Shown here: in pieces, positions 1 to 8,300 of the stretch
How the letters are laid out: the number at the start of each line of letters is the position of its first letter
How positions within the stretch are numbered: position 1 is the stretch's first letter
DNA from: Bacteroidota bacterium
GTDB taxonomy: Bacteria > Bacteroidota > Bacteroidia > Bacteroidales > Dysgonomonadaceae
Direction of reading: 5' to 3'
Length of the DNA: 16,428 bases
Assembly: GCA_023418255.1 (NCBI GenBank)
Contig: JAEZZZ010000103.1
Coordinates: 1 to 16,428, forward strand
Made by a program: the position numbers and the translations under genes
The notes under the pieces: generated by a model
What the model was told of the DNA's origin: nothing
Databases searched by the model: none
Seen by the model: only the letters and a program-made list of their open reading frames with translations

Positions 1-1
1 G

Positions 2-259
2 AAGTTTGAGGAGCTCACACAGCGTGGGGTCATGTATGTCTCCAAAATGAAGAAGAACCTTGTCCATGAAATACTTTCGGACAAGATGTACATGCTTCCC
101 GAGGGTCTTATGCAAATAAGAGAACAGTATGTGAAGTTCGCCAGACCTCTCAAAGGAGGAGACAACATAGTGCACCGGACAAGAATTATCACATATGTCG
201 ACACAAAAAGGAAAAAGCCGGAGCTTGTCTCCTTGTTGACAAACGATAATTGTACGTAG
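2..259 (+). pseudogene. IS4-family transposase, internal fragment (5' cut by window, 3' truncated)
   Basis: The frame is open from the window edge and reads KFEELTQRGVMYVSKMKKNL at its start, then continues through ARIITYVDTKR-like sequence to SLLTND. From memory of the family this matches the middle of IS4-type DDE transposases common in Bacteroidales, where the SLLTND segment is normally followed by the YREK/YRRRW region carrying the catalytic glutamate. Here the family sequence stops right after LLTND (about position 245) and the frame ends four residues later, so the glutamate-bearing C-terminal part is absent. The N-terminal part lies outside the window. The copy is therefore non-functional. 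The true breakpoint is near 243-252. The ATG at 32 is internal, not a start. Family assignment is confident; the exact IS name is not known. Confidence 0.85.
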
Positions 260-359
260 TGAACGATTTCCGGAAACAGCGCAAGATGTGTTTATCGAAC
301 CGTTGGATGTGTGGCCGACCGACCATAAGGGGCTGTTGATAACATTTGCTATTAAATGA
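246..359 (+). pseudogene. Tail of an unidentified gene fused to the IS4 remnant
   Basis: In a different frame from the transposase, this stretch encodes a protein-like C-terminus reading VRSERFPETAQDVFIEPL, then DVWPTDHKGLLITFAIK and a TGA at 357-359. Residue composition is that of a real protein rather than random sequence. No start codon or N-terminal part is present because the frame runs backward straight into the transposase fragment. The simplest reading is that the IS insertion or a later deletion removed the front of a host gene and left about 35 codons. I do not recognise the family. It converges on the recombinase gene, whose stop lies 6 bases away. Confidence 0.4.
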
Positions 360-365
360 GGAAAT

Positions 366-971
366 TTAACCTCTCTCATTTAGTCGTTCTTTCACAAAAG
401 CACTCACTGTCAAGCGATGCACACCAAGAATTCTGCCAATAGCACTGTAGGAGACACGCTTATCGAGTAGTTCTTTAATTTTTTTCTCTTGCCCGGATAG
501 TTTTACTTTGGAGGATTTGCTGCCTTTGGGTCTACCAAGCACAACACCTTCAGCACGTTTACGTGCTAATGCTTCTTTGGTGCGCTGTGATATTAGATTG
601 CGTTCTATTTCTGCTGAAAGTCCAAAAGCAAATGCCAGCACCTTACTGTTAATATCGCTGCCAAGTCGGTAATTATCTTTTATCGTCCATACTTGAATAT
701 CTCGATTCATGCACTCATTTAGTATGCCCATAATCATCAATAGATTGCGGCCGAGACGCGACAGCTCGGAACATATCAAAATATCTTCCCGCTTCATGCG
801 TTTCAGGAGTATTCCTAACTTTCGTTCTTTCACCTCTTTGGCACCCGAAATGGTCTCTTCTATCCACTTATCCACCACCATCATATTCTTTTCACAGAAT
901 TGATTGATTTCAAAACGCTGATTTTCCACTGTTTGTCTGTCTGTACTTACTCTAATATATCCGTAAATCAT
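366..971 (-). CDS. Serine recombinase, DNA-invertase (Mpi/Hin-like) family
   Basis: A 201-residue small serine recombinase. The N-terminal catalytic domain (about 1-145) begins MIYGYIRVSTDRQT with nucleophile Ser9. It carries the family's SRLGRN motif with Arg72 and Arg75, and the long E-helix region ending at IERNLISQRTKEAL. A short linker (GRPKGSKSSK) leads to a C-terminal helix-turn-helix (about 158-197, with YSAIGRILGVHRLTVS). Length and layout match invertases and resolvases that recombine short inverted sites, and it resembles the Mpi-type master invertases of Bacteroides. It starts at ATG 969-971. It lies just outside an inverted-repeat-bounded segment whose nearer repeat is 94 bases upstream of its start, so the likely substrate is that segment. 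It also lies on the same strand as, and downstream of, the restriction operon, so read-through could add to its expression. Whether it inverts that segment or acts elsewhere in the genome is inference. Confidence 0.92.
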   Translation of the reverse strand: MIYGYIRVSTDRQTVENQRFEINQFCEKNMMVVDKWIEETISGAKEVKERKLGILLKRMKREDILICSELSRLGRNLLMIMGILNECMNRDIQVWTIKDNYRLGSDINSKVLAFAFGLSAEIERNLISQRTKEALARKRAEGVVLGRPKGSKSSKVKLSGQEKKIKELLDKRVSYSAIGRILGVHRLTVSAFVKERLNERG

Positions 972-1018
972 AATTTAATGTGTTTAAAATAGTTGTGCAA
1001 TTAAAACAGTACAACAGA

Positions 1019-1046
1019 CAAAAACTATCTAAGTTTATTCTGCCAA
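1019..1046 (-). promoter_or_regulatory. Candidate Bacteroidota promoter for the recombinase
   Basis: Read on the minus strand, TTGG at about 1043-1046 is followed 19 bases later by TAGTTTTTG (1027-1019). This is close to the Bacteroidota TTTG / TAnnTTTG pattern, with one extra T. It sits about 50 bases upstream of the recombinase ATG and outside the inverted repeats, so expression of the recombinase should not depend on the orientation of the invertible segment. Confidence 0.35.
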
Positions 1047-1064
1047 TATACAATAAAATAAGTC

Positions 1065-1085
1065 AGCCATTATGTTAGACAGAAC
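1065..1085 (+). repeat. Inverted repeat IR-L, proposed recombination site
   Basis: This copy contains attatgttagacagaac (1069-1085), identical over 17 bases to the reverse complement of 2836-2852. Three further matching bases (agc) lie beyond one mismatch, giving 20 of 21. Similarity between the cassettes stops here on the outer side: the silent frame has a TAA at 1059-1061, just outside. The repeat contains a loose dyad, GTT-agacag-AAC, of the sort a dimeric recombinase could bind, though that could be chance. Confidence 0.75.
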
Positions 1086-1292
1086 TCTACTTCTTCTGCT
1101 TTCACCGGTAGTGATAGTTGGATTATTCTTTCCGATATAGAAAAACGTATAAAAGAAAAAATTGAGGCAGTTGGCACACCCCTTAAAGATTGGGATATAA
1201 AAATCTATCGCGGAATACTTACCGGCTTTAATGAGGCATTTATCATAGATGGAGCGAAGCGCAAAGAACTGATTGAACAAGACCCAAAAAGT

Positions 1293-1310
1293 GCCGAAAT
1301 TATAAGACCG
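1293..1310. repeat. Internal inverted identity block (AEIIRP), left copy
   Basis: An 18-base stretch, gccgaaattataagaccg, is identical to the reverse complement of 2593-2610 in the expressed cassette. Both copies are in frame and encode AEIIRP. Its identity may reflect a conserved protein motif or past gene conversion. Confidence 0.7.
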
Positions 1311-1526
1311 ATTTTACGTGGCAGAGACATAAAAAGGTACGGGTACGACTTTGCTGATTTATGGCTTATTAACACACATAATGGAGTTAAAGAAAAAGGC
1401 ATAAAACCCATTAATATAGACAATTATCCGGCTATAAAACAACATTTGGATAAATATTATCCACAATTAGAAAAACGACAAGACCAAGGCGACACGCCAT
1501 ACAACTTAAGAAACTGTGCTTATATC

Positions 1527-1549
1527 GAGGATTTTTCTAAACAAAAAAT
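1527..1549. repeat. Internal inverted identity block (EDFSKQKI), left copy
   Basis: A 23-base stretch starting gaggatttttc is identical to the reverse complement of 2273-2295 in the expressed cassette. Both are in frame and encode EDFSKQKI, with no synonymous difference. It lies between the two diverged halves of the recognition domain, so a crossover here would swap only the distal half. Confidence 0.75.
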
Positions 1550-1923
1550 AGTATTCCAAGAATTAACTCAAGGAAGCTCTTTCTATTATGATAGAGAAGC
1601 TAAATTCATGATTTCAAATACTGGTTATTTAATAACTGGAGAAAATTTGAATTATCTCATTTCCTTTCTAAATTCAAAATGTGTTGAATTTATATTTAGA
1701 CGATTTTATAGTACAAGCTTGGGAAATAAAGGGCTAAGGTGGCTGTCTCAATATATTATTGATTTACCTATTCCTTTAATAAAAGATATTGATATAAATA
1801 GTCTATCAGGAGAAGAAACTGAATTGGATACACTATTCTACAACTTATCCCAGTTGAAAAAATATAAAGAGATTGATAGGTTGATATATACAATATATAA
1901 CCTGACCAGCGAGGAAATAGAGT

Positions 1924-4900
1924 TTATTGAACATCAATGAGTTTAACCTCTTCGTCGGATAGGTTATATAAATGGTATACAAATGAGTCTATCTCTTTGT
2001 ATTTTTCTTTTAGCATTAATTCACCAATTTGAGTTTCCACAGCTTTGGATGGTACTGCGATATTTAATTCACTAACGTTATTTGAGTTTCCGGCATTACC
2101 TCCAGCTGCCTCACCAACAATAACTGATAACAACCATCTAAAGAGTTTTGAGTTTAAAACTGCACATAAATACAATAAATGATTACCTGTAAAAAAATGC
2201 ATGCTATCTTGAATTAAAAGATCTTCGTTCACTAACGAGAATTGTTTAATACTTGCGATTCTATTCCAACAGATTTTTTGTTTAGAAAAATCCTCCCAAT
2301 AGCTTATACTATCTTGTGTTTCAAACCATTTATTCGTTGTTTTCTTTCGTGACTTTTGAAGAGAAGATTCATTGATTTTGATTCCATGTTTTTGGGCATG
2401 TTGCAGAACTTGCTCAATTTCTGTATTTGTGAGCTTTTCACCTGTTTGTTTTAGTTTAGGTTTGAACCCTTCTAAGAATGTTTTTACAGCAGGAAATTTA
2501 TCAATATCATAATTACGACTGGGAAAGGTTGCTATTAAATATTTATCCGCAAACTCATATGAATATCGCTTAATATCGCGTCCTCTTAATAACGGTCTTA
2601 TAATTTCGGCTGTTTTTTGTCTCTCCTCTTCCGTTTTGCAATTGGCTAAAATTTCTGCTTTTTTCTCACCGGAGATAATAAATGCTTCATTAAATCCGGT
2701 TTTAATGCCATAATTAATTTGTATATCCCAATCTTTTAAAGGCGTCCCTATTTTTTCTATTTTCTCTTTAATTTGTCTCTCTATAGGAGACAAAATCACC
2801 CAACTTTCTGATGAACTAAATTCCGAAAAGTGGCTGTTCTGTCTAACATAATCGCTCAATTTTTTTAACTTCTCATTTTTTACGATACAGGCATGTGTAG
2901 AAAACGTATTATTTTCTTTGGCAAATAACAGTATATTTGTATCAACTGTTGCCGACTCAAATACTTTTGTCCCTCCAAAGTCTATAAGAATTTTAGGATT
3001 GGTCTTATTTGCAAAAAACTTGCGCGTACTTTTTCCATATCCTGCCCGCATCCATTTGTTAGAAGTAATGAAGCAGAGTAAGCCATGTTTTTTTAGTAAT
3101 TGCCAGCCTCTTTCATAAAACAAACAATAGATATCTCCTGTTCGTTCAAATGTATGAAACAAACATTTTTCATAAATCTTATTGTGTTTAATTGGTTTAT
3201 CATTATTATCTTTAACACTACTATCTGTAGAAAGAGAAAAATACGGTGGATTGCCGATTACAATATCGAAACCATTCGTAATGCCAAACATCCATTCGGG
3301 ATCAAAAAATGGAGCACAAGCACTCTGGTCATATGGATTCCATTGAGAATACTGAATTGCATCTTCCGGTGCAAAGTCACCGTTCTCCTCTAATAGATTA
3401 ACCAGCCTATCTCGCAATTTAGCATCTTTATTTCGCAGCTGTTTTTTAGTACTGGCATTTTTTGCATAAAAGTGCTCATCCCGTATAGTTACCAATTCCT
3501 CTTTTATACGTTGTATTTCGGGATTTTCAAAGAGATTTCTTTGATTTTGATCATTCTTTTTAGGACTGATTAAAGTGTTTGCTGTAACAAATTTTGTTTC
3601 TAAATTGGGCAGTGTGTCAATACCGTAGTTTCCACTTGGATTGGATAAATCAAAAGTATCTTGTTCTACAATAAGCGAAATAAAAAAACGCAACTTACTA
3701 ATCTGAGATGCAATGGTTTGGATATCGACACCATAAATACATTCTTCAATCAAATGCAACTTTTGCTGATAAATTGTTTTCTCATCTCGAGCATCTAATT
3801 TTTCCAAAATTTCAACCATTCGGTTAAGAATTCCCATTGGAAAAGCTCCCGACCCACATGCAGGATCCAAAATTTTGATAGCGCGCAACCTATCGGCAAT
3901 GAGTTCACATAAGGGATGATTTGAGTTTAAAGGGTCAACAAGTGTGTCTTTTGCGAACAGTTCACGTAGAACCTTTTCGTTAATTACGGAATGCTTATCA
4001 AACTGATGCATCAAATAAGCAATCAGGCTCTCATCCACCATGTAGGCAACAATCTCTTTGGGGGTATAGAAGGAGCCGGATTGTTTTCGTGCCGACTCTT
4101 TGGTCTCGGGGTTGAATACTCCTAACAAGTTTTCAAACACATTGCCTAATAATTCAGGGTCCAACGCTACCTGTTGCTCGTTAGGAGAACTCTCTTCAAC
4201 AGTAAAGTTGTATTTTTTCAGCAGGGGAATGATTCCTTTTTCCGCATCAAAAAAAGCGCAATTGGGAATAAAGGCTCGATGTTTAAAATGTCCGTTAGGT
4301 GCTTTTTCACTATTTCTGCTAAATCCATCAATATGATATTTTATGCCATCGGTAGAAATTTCCTTATCTAAGCATTCAAATAGACCTCCATTTAGAAATG
4401 GTATGGGATGAAATAATTTTAAGACTTCACTTTCTGACAAAGTAAACATCTCAGCATATCGGTAAAGTGTTTTTATATCACGACTACCTTGAAGTGTTGC
4501 AAATTGTCGTTCGTTAACAGCCTTGTTCAGTGTGGCGAAAAATAGATTCTGTAAGATGGCATTGTAATAATTTCCATCCTCAGTACTATGAGGTTGAAAT
4601 TTTTTCAATATTTTCCCCAATTCGTTTTCATCGAAAAGAGTGTTGGGTACTAACTGCTTTTGTTTGATAAACCAAACAAATAACAATCTGGTAATCAAAC
4701 GTATAATCTGCTCCTCCAATCGTACGCAGTCATCATCCATCAGAGTTGTATTATTTGGGAAGGTAACCATTATTTCTTCGGATAAAACCCATTGATACCA
4801 ATTAAAAAGTTCGCTATAAAATTCTTTATTCAATGCTTCTACAGAGAAAGCTTCTATGACATCTTCACGCTTTATCTTTTTAAGTGCTGTCAACTTCGCA

Positions 4901-5379
4901 AAACGTTCGGCAATGGTTCGGCATTGCTGCGCTTCTCCTAAGAGATAGGTATAGCGCTTGGCAGAGGTGAGCTCTTTGTGATCGGCACCACGGTCGAAAA
5001 AACTAAAACGCCATTCCGAGGGGTCATCTTTATAGTGAAAAATCATAAAGGCGCCGTTGTAGCTCTCATTGACAATCCGACGCACAACGGCCTGAATGTT
5101 GACACGAGAACGTCCTAATTGCATATTGTCCCTAACGGCAATATCAAACAGTTGTATAGAATATAAAGGCAATTGAATTTCACCAATTGCTGTAATTTTT
5201 AATATTCCGCAGCGTGCTGCTAATGGTTGTAATTCTACATTATCCATGAGGATATCTAACTCATGATGGCTAGTAAAATTATTTGCTCCAAAAACTGGTC
5301 TTACTATATTCTCTACAAAATTTTTTTCTCCTTGATAGGCACTATTGAAATATGTTCTGAATTGTTCTTGTTGTTTCAT
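1924..5379 (-). CDS. N6-adenine DNA methyltransferase with C-terminal target-recognition domain (Eco57I-like; phase-variable C-terminus)
   Basis: A 1151-residue class gamma-type adenine methyltransferase. An N-terminal helical region (about 1-430) ends in LLGVFNPETKESARKQSGSFYTP. The SAM-binding motif ILDPACGSGAF has DPACGSG at 505-511. The catalytic motif IVIGNPPYF has NPPY at 710-713. From about 850 to the end is a TaqI-like specificity region with LRGRDIKRY (931-939), EDFSKQKI and LNSK landmarks. Expected role: methylate adenine in a specific site to protect self DNA and, with the adjacent PLD-helicase protein, direct cleavage of unmodified DNA. I see no obvious PD-(D/E)xK nuclease in it. 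ATG at 5377-5379 lies one base after the helicase stop, so translation is probably coupled. Residues 850-1151 lie inside the invertible segment. Single large MTase plus TRD polypeptides are typical of type IIG/ISP and BREX PglX proteins, but here the nuclease-helicase is a separate gene. Confidence 0.93.
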   Translation of the reverse strand: MKQQEQFRTYFNSAYQGEKNFVENIVRPVFGANNFTSHHELDILMDNVELQPLAARCGILKITAIGEIQLPLYSIQLFDIAVRDNMQLGRSRVNIQAVVRRIVNESYNGAFMIFHYKDDPSEWRFSFFDRGADHKELTSAKRYTYLLGEAQQCRTIAERFAKLTALKKIKREDVIEAFSVEALNKEFYSELFNWYQWVLSEEIMVTFPNNTTLMDDDCVRLEEQIIRLITRLLFVWFIKQKQLVPNTLFDENELGKILKKFQPHSTEDGNYYNAILQNLFFATLNKAVNERQFATLQGSRDIKTLYRYAEMFTLSESEVLKLFHPIPFLNGGLFECLDKEISTDGIKYHIDGFSRNSEKAPNGHFKHRAFIPNCAFFDAEKGIIPLLKKYNFTVEESSPNEQQVALDPELLGNVFENLLGVFNPETKESARKQSGSFYTPKEIVAYMVDESLIAYLMHQFDKHSVINEKVLRELFAKDTLVDPLNSNHPLCELIADRLRAIKILDPACGSGAFPMGILNRMVEILEKLDARDEKTIYQQKLHLIEECIYGVDIQTIASQISKLRFFISLIVEQDTFDLSNPSGNYGIDTLPNLETKFVTANTLISPKKNDQNQRNLFENPEIQRIKEELVTIRDEHFYAKNASTKKQLRNKDAKLRDRLVNLLEENGDFAPEDAIQYSQWNPYDQSACAPFFDPEWMFGITNGFDIVIGNPPYFSLSTDSSVKDNNDKPIKHNKIYEKCLFHTFERTGDIYCLFYERGWQLLKKHGLLCFITSNKWMRAGYGKSTRKFFANKTNPKILIDFGGTKVFESATVDTNILLFAKENNTFSTHACIVKNEKLKKLSDYVRQNSHFSEFSSSESWVILSPIERQIKEKIEKIGTPLKDWDIQINYGIKTGFNEAFIISGEKKAEILANCKTEEERQKTAEIIRPLLRGRDIKRYSYEFADKYLIATFPSRNYDIDKFPAVKTFLEGFKPKLKQTGEKLTNTEIEQVLQHAQKHGIKINESSLQKSRKKTTNKWFETQDSISYWEDFSKQKICWNRIASIKQFSLVNEDLLIQDSMHFFTGNHLLYLCAVLNSKLFRWLLSVIVGEAAGGNAGNSNNVSELNIAVPSKAVETQIGELMLKEKYKEIDSFVYHLYNLSDEEVKLIDVQ
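2273..2295. repeat. Internal inverted identity block (EDFSKQKI), right copy
   Basis: Reverse-complement partner of 1527-1549, 23 of 23 bases, lying within the expressed methyltransferase recognition domain in the same codon phase. Confidence 0.75.
2593..2610. repeat. Internal inverted identity block (AEIIRP), right copy
   Basis: Reverse-complement partner of 1293-1310, 18 of 18 bases, within the expressed methyltransferase gene. Confidence 0.7.
2836..2856 (-). repeat. Inverted repeat IR-R, proposed recombination site inside the methyltransferase gene
   Basis: This is the partner of 1065-1085, with 20 of 21 bases matching and an unbroken 17-base core at 2836-2852. It encodes YVRQN (residues 844-848), just after the catalytic domain and before the specificity region, exactly where an exchange of recognition domains would leave the catalytic part untouched. 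Confidence 0.75.
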
Positions 5380-5380
5380 T

Positions 5381-8300
5381 TTATCGAGATTTTGTTATTA
5401 AACTAATGATAATGTGGGCTTTGCCATCGCTCTTTTCTATCTCTTTATCAATATAATGTAGTGTGCCGGCAATATAATCTGAAATATCATTATCATTCAG
5501 TTCGAATAAATTATTTTGATTCAAATGGTTTTCAATGGATATAAAACTTTGTGCTACACTTCGATTTCCTTTTTCAAGCATCTTGTAAGCGGTGCTGAGC
5601 ATCTCTTCTGTTTTTTCATTTAAATTGTTTTTCATCAATGAGTGTGCAATTCTCTTTGCTTGCCTAATGGTAGGATGTTCTTTTATTCGTGAAATTCTTA
5701 CAAAATGTCTGTTGAAACAAAGAATCGCTTTCTGCTCCATCTCTTTTGTATGTTTTGGCGGAGGGATGGCTTGTGCATCGTATGTGTAGGAACGAAAACT
5801 TTCCAAAAAGTCCAATGTAGGAATAGTTTGTGCTGTTTCATTATCATACTTTATGTACAAGCCTTTGGTTTTATTGTTTTTTATAACATAATATGCGCTC
5901 CCGTCACCAGTTACAGCGGTCGTTAGTATGTTTCTATTTTGCTTAATCTTTGTGTAATTCACAGGGTTTTTATCTCGATACTCTTTCAATTCGCCAATAT
6001 ATTTTTGCAAAGGAGACTCTTCGCCTTCTACAAAAGTTTTCAAATCATCGTAGCTGCTCACTTGTTCGGCATTGCTGAAAATTTTGCTGTCTTCACCAAA
6101 CAGGATATGAAAACTTTGTAACTTCGTGTGTGCTTTTTGCACTAAATTAATCAGTCGGTCGCCTTTGGCGGATGGCATAAAGTTAAAGATATGTACTTTT
6201 TCAGCTGTGGATCCTATGCGATTTACTCGTCCAATACGTTGCATCAGTCTTGTAGAGTTCCACGGTGTGTCGTAATTTAGTATAATGTTGGCTCTATGTA
6301 GATTAATTCCTTCTGCCAATACTTCAGTGGTAATAATTACATCATAGTCATCTTTTTGTTTGCCGGAATAATTGGCATCAAAGTTTTCACGGATAATGTG
6401 CTCTTTCTCTTTTCTGTTTTCGGCACTAATAACTAACGGACGATGTTTCTTATTCCTCACTGCACGTGCCAATGCATCCAGCGTATCCAACGCCTCGGTG
6501 AAAATAACCAACTTTCCGGAGCTATTTTTTTCTTTGTCGAAAAGTTCCGTATTGATAGACTCTTTAAACGTATCTAACTTTGGGTCATAGTCGTTGTATT
6601 GCCATTTTTCACACAACGAGTTGATGAGTTCATAGTCTTTTTTCAAGAGCATCATATAATTCTTAGTAAAATCAGCAGTACGATATTCTGCATTTTGTTT
6701 TTTCTCGTTTCGTCCCTCTTTGTCTAATTTTTTTATTTTCAGACGTATATTATCAAAACATTCATCCAAGGTTAAGCCATTTTTTTTAGTATTTAGTTCT
6801 TCGTTGATATTTAGTTCGGGACAAATGAATACACAGTCTTTTTCCAACATGGTGATCATATTCTGCGTATATCGCCTTAGATTATCCAAAGATTTTTTGA
6901 AGGCACGAAAACTACTTTCCAATCGTTTGACCAACAACATTTGCATAATTTTAGCTAACTGTTGTCCAACCGCGTTTACGTCATGACTTCGTGTTTGATA
7001 TTTTTTTCGATATTCCGGTGCTATTAAATGTTCTGTGGCTCTATAGCGGTAGTAGCAAAGATATTGCGAGTCGTTGAAATTGAAATTGGGTTCGGGAGCT
7101 ATCAGATTCATCGTTTCATCAAAAAGACGACACAATTGCTCGTCCATTTCATATTTGAGCTCATGCGGTCCGGATATTTCAGGAAACGTAATTCCTTGTT
7201 TTCTCAAATCCTCAGCATAATGTTTTTTTACATCGGTTCGTGTTCTGCGAATTAGCACATCCGAAAGCACCTTTTCTCTCAATTCAGAGGAAATGTTAAT
7301 TAGTTCCTTATCATTCTGTTCTTTCAGTTTGTAAAAATCGGGACTTATTTCATATGTCCAACCATCGATTTTTGGTGTTTTAATAATGTTCTGATACTCT
7401 TTGTTCATCCTTGAAAAAAAGGCCTCTAAGTTTCTTCCATCTACTTTGTCTAAAGTAGAATCTTTTGGATTACGTTGAAACAGATATATCTGATTTTTCA
7501 AGTCATTTGGTTTGTTGTTTTGTGGTGTTGCAGATAGCAATCCTACATAAGGATAAGCCCCTGATGTTTGGTAAATATCGTTAATCAACTTGTCTAATGA
7601 ACGATACATCTCCGTATTGTTGTTTCTAAACTTATGGCTTTCATCAATTAAAACTAGACCATAATCATTGTTGTCTAGGGGTTGATTAAATTCTCCTGAA
7701 TCAATTTCTTCTTCAGAGCTCAACTCTTCTGATATTTCATCTTCCAACAGCTTCCCAATACTTCCCGTGGTAAGCATCGTCACATTCGGCATAATGGGAT
7801 CGGTGCTATCCTTATCAAACAACTCTATGGTGTCTGTCCAGTTATATTTTATTGCCGGTGGCGTAATGATAAGCACCTTTCGCGCTCTGTTTTCTGTATC
7901 AATAGCATTTAGAAAACGTTTTATGAGCATGACGGCAACAACGGTTTTTCCCAAGCCAACCACATCGGAAAGGAAAAATCCACCATGCTTCTTCATGGTG
8001 GCAAAACATTGATTGACAGCAGAAAACTGATATTCCAAAGGCATGATGCTTTTGGGCAAATAACTTTCCAGTTCTGTTATATTGTCTTTGTCGATAATTT
8101 CGCCAAATTCATGTTGCAGCAGCTTTATATAAACCTCGTAGGGGGTAAGTTCTGTTTGTTTTTTTTGAGCAGCACTCCCAACAGGAGATTTCTTCAAAAT
8201 ATTGGTTATAAATTTCCCGTTCCAGGGAACACTTTGCTCCCACTTTTCGTCAAACCATAGAATATGTCCTTTTGTTGACGATGTGGAAGAAGGGATTGCA

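Larger units (their letters stand above)
1071..1940 (+). pseudogene. Silent alternative C-terminal (target-recognition) cassette of the methyltransferase
   Basis: The frame is open for 289 codons from YVRQN at the left repeat to TGA at 1938-1940. It has no methyltransferase start, an in-frame TAA at 1059-1061 just outside the repeat, and no promoter pointing into it, so it should be unexpressed as it stands. Landmarks shared with the expressed C-terminus, in the same order, are SWIILS, GTPLKDWDI, TGFNEAF, AEIIRP, LRGRDIKRY, EDFSKQKI, LNSK, KKYKEIDR and IYNL. The stretches between GRDIKRY and EDFSKQKI, and after EDFSKQKI, are diverged, as expected of domains reading different DNA sequences. 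A later TTG at 1446 is internal and not a gene start. The frame is intact over its whole length, which argues for selection as a reserve cassette rather than decay. Calling it a TaqI-like specificity domain is inference from the homologous gene. Confidence 0.85.
1065..2856. other. Putative invertible DNA segment swapping the methyltransferase C-terminus
   Basis: The segment is bounded by an inverted 21-base repeat with one mismatch (1065-1085 and 2836-2856). It contains two full alternative C-terminal cassettes in tail-to-tail orientation: the expressed one (minus, 2835 to 1924) and the silent one (plus, 1086 to 1940). Their 3' ends overlap by 17 bases, so no sequence is spare. The codon phase at both repeats is identical (Tyr-Val-Arg-Gln-Asn), so inversion yields an open hybrid of 843 + 289 = 1132 residues. 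Inversion is inferred from structure; the window shows one orientation only. Confidence 0.82.

Noticed and set aside
1446..1940. A separate 164-residue gene starting at TTG 1446
   Set aside because: The same frame is open back to the inverted repeat at 1065-1085 and matches the methyltransferase C-terminus throughout, so the TTG is an internal Leu codon of the silent cassette.
1924..5379. Type I restriction system with hsdS shufflon
   Set aside because: There is no separate specificity subunit; the recognition domain is on the same chain as the NPPY methyltransferase.
2918..8260. Many plus-strand frames of 60-97 residues inside the methyltransferase and helicase genes
   Set aside because: They are antisense shadows of long, motif-bearing genes and show no domain of their own.
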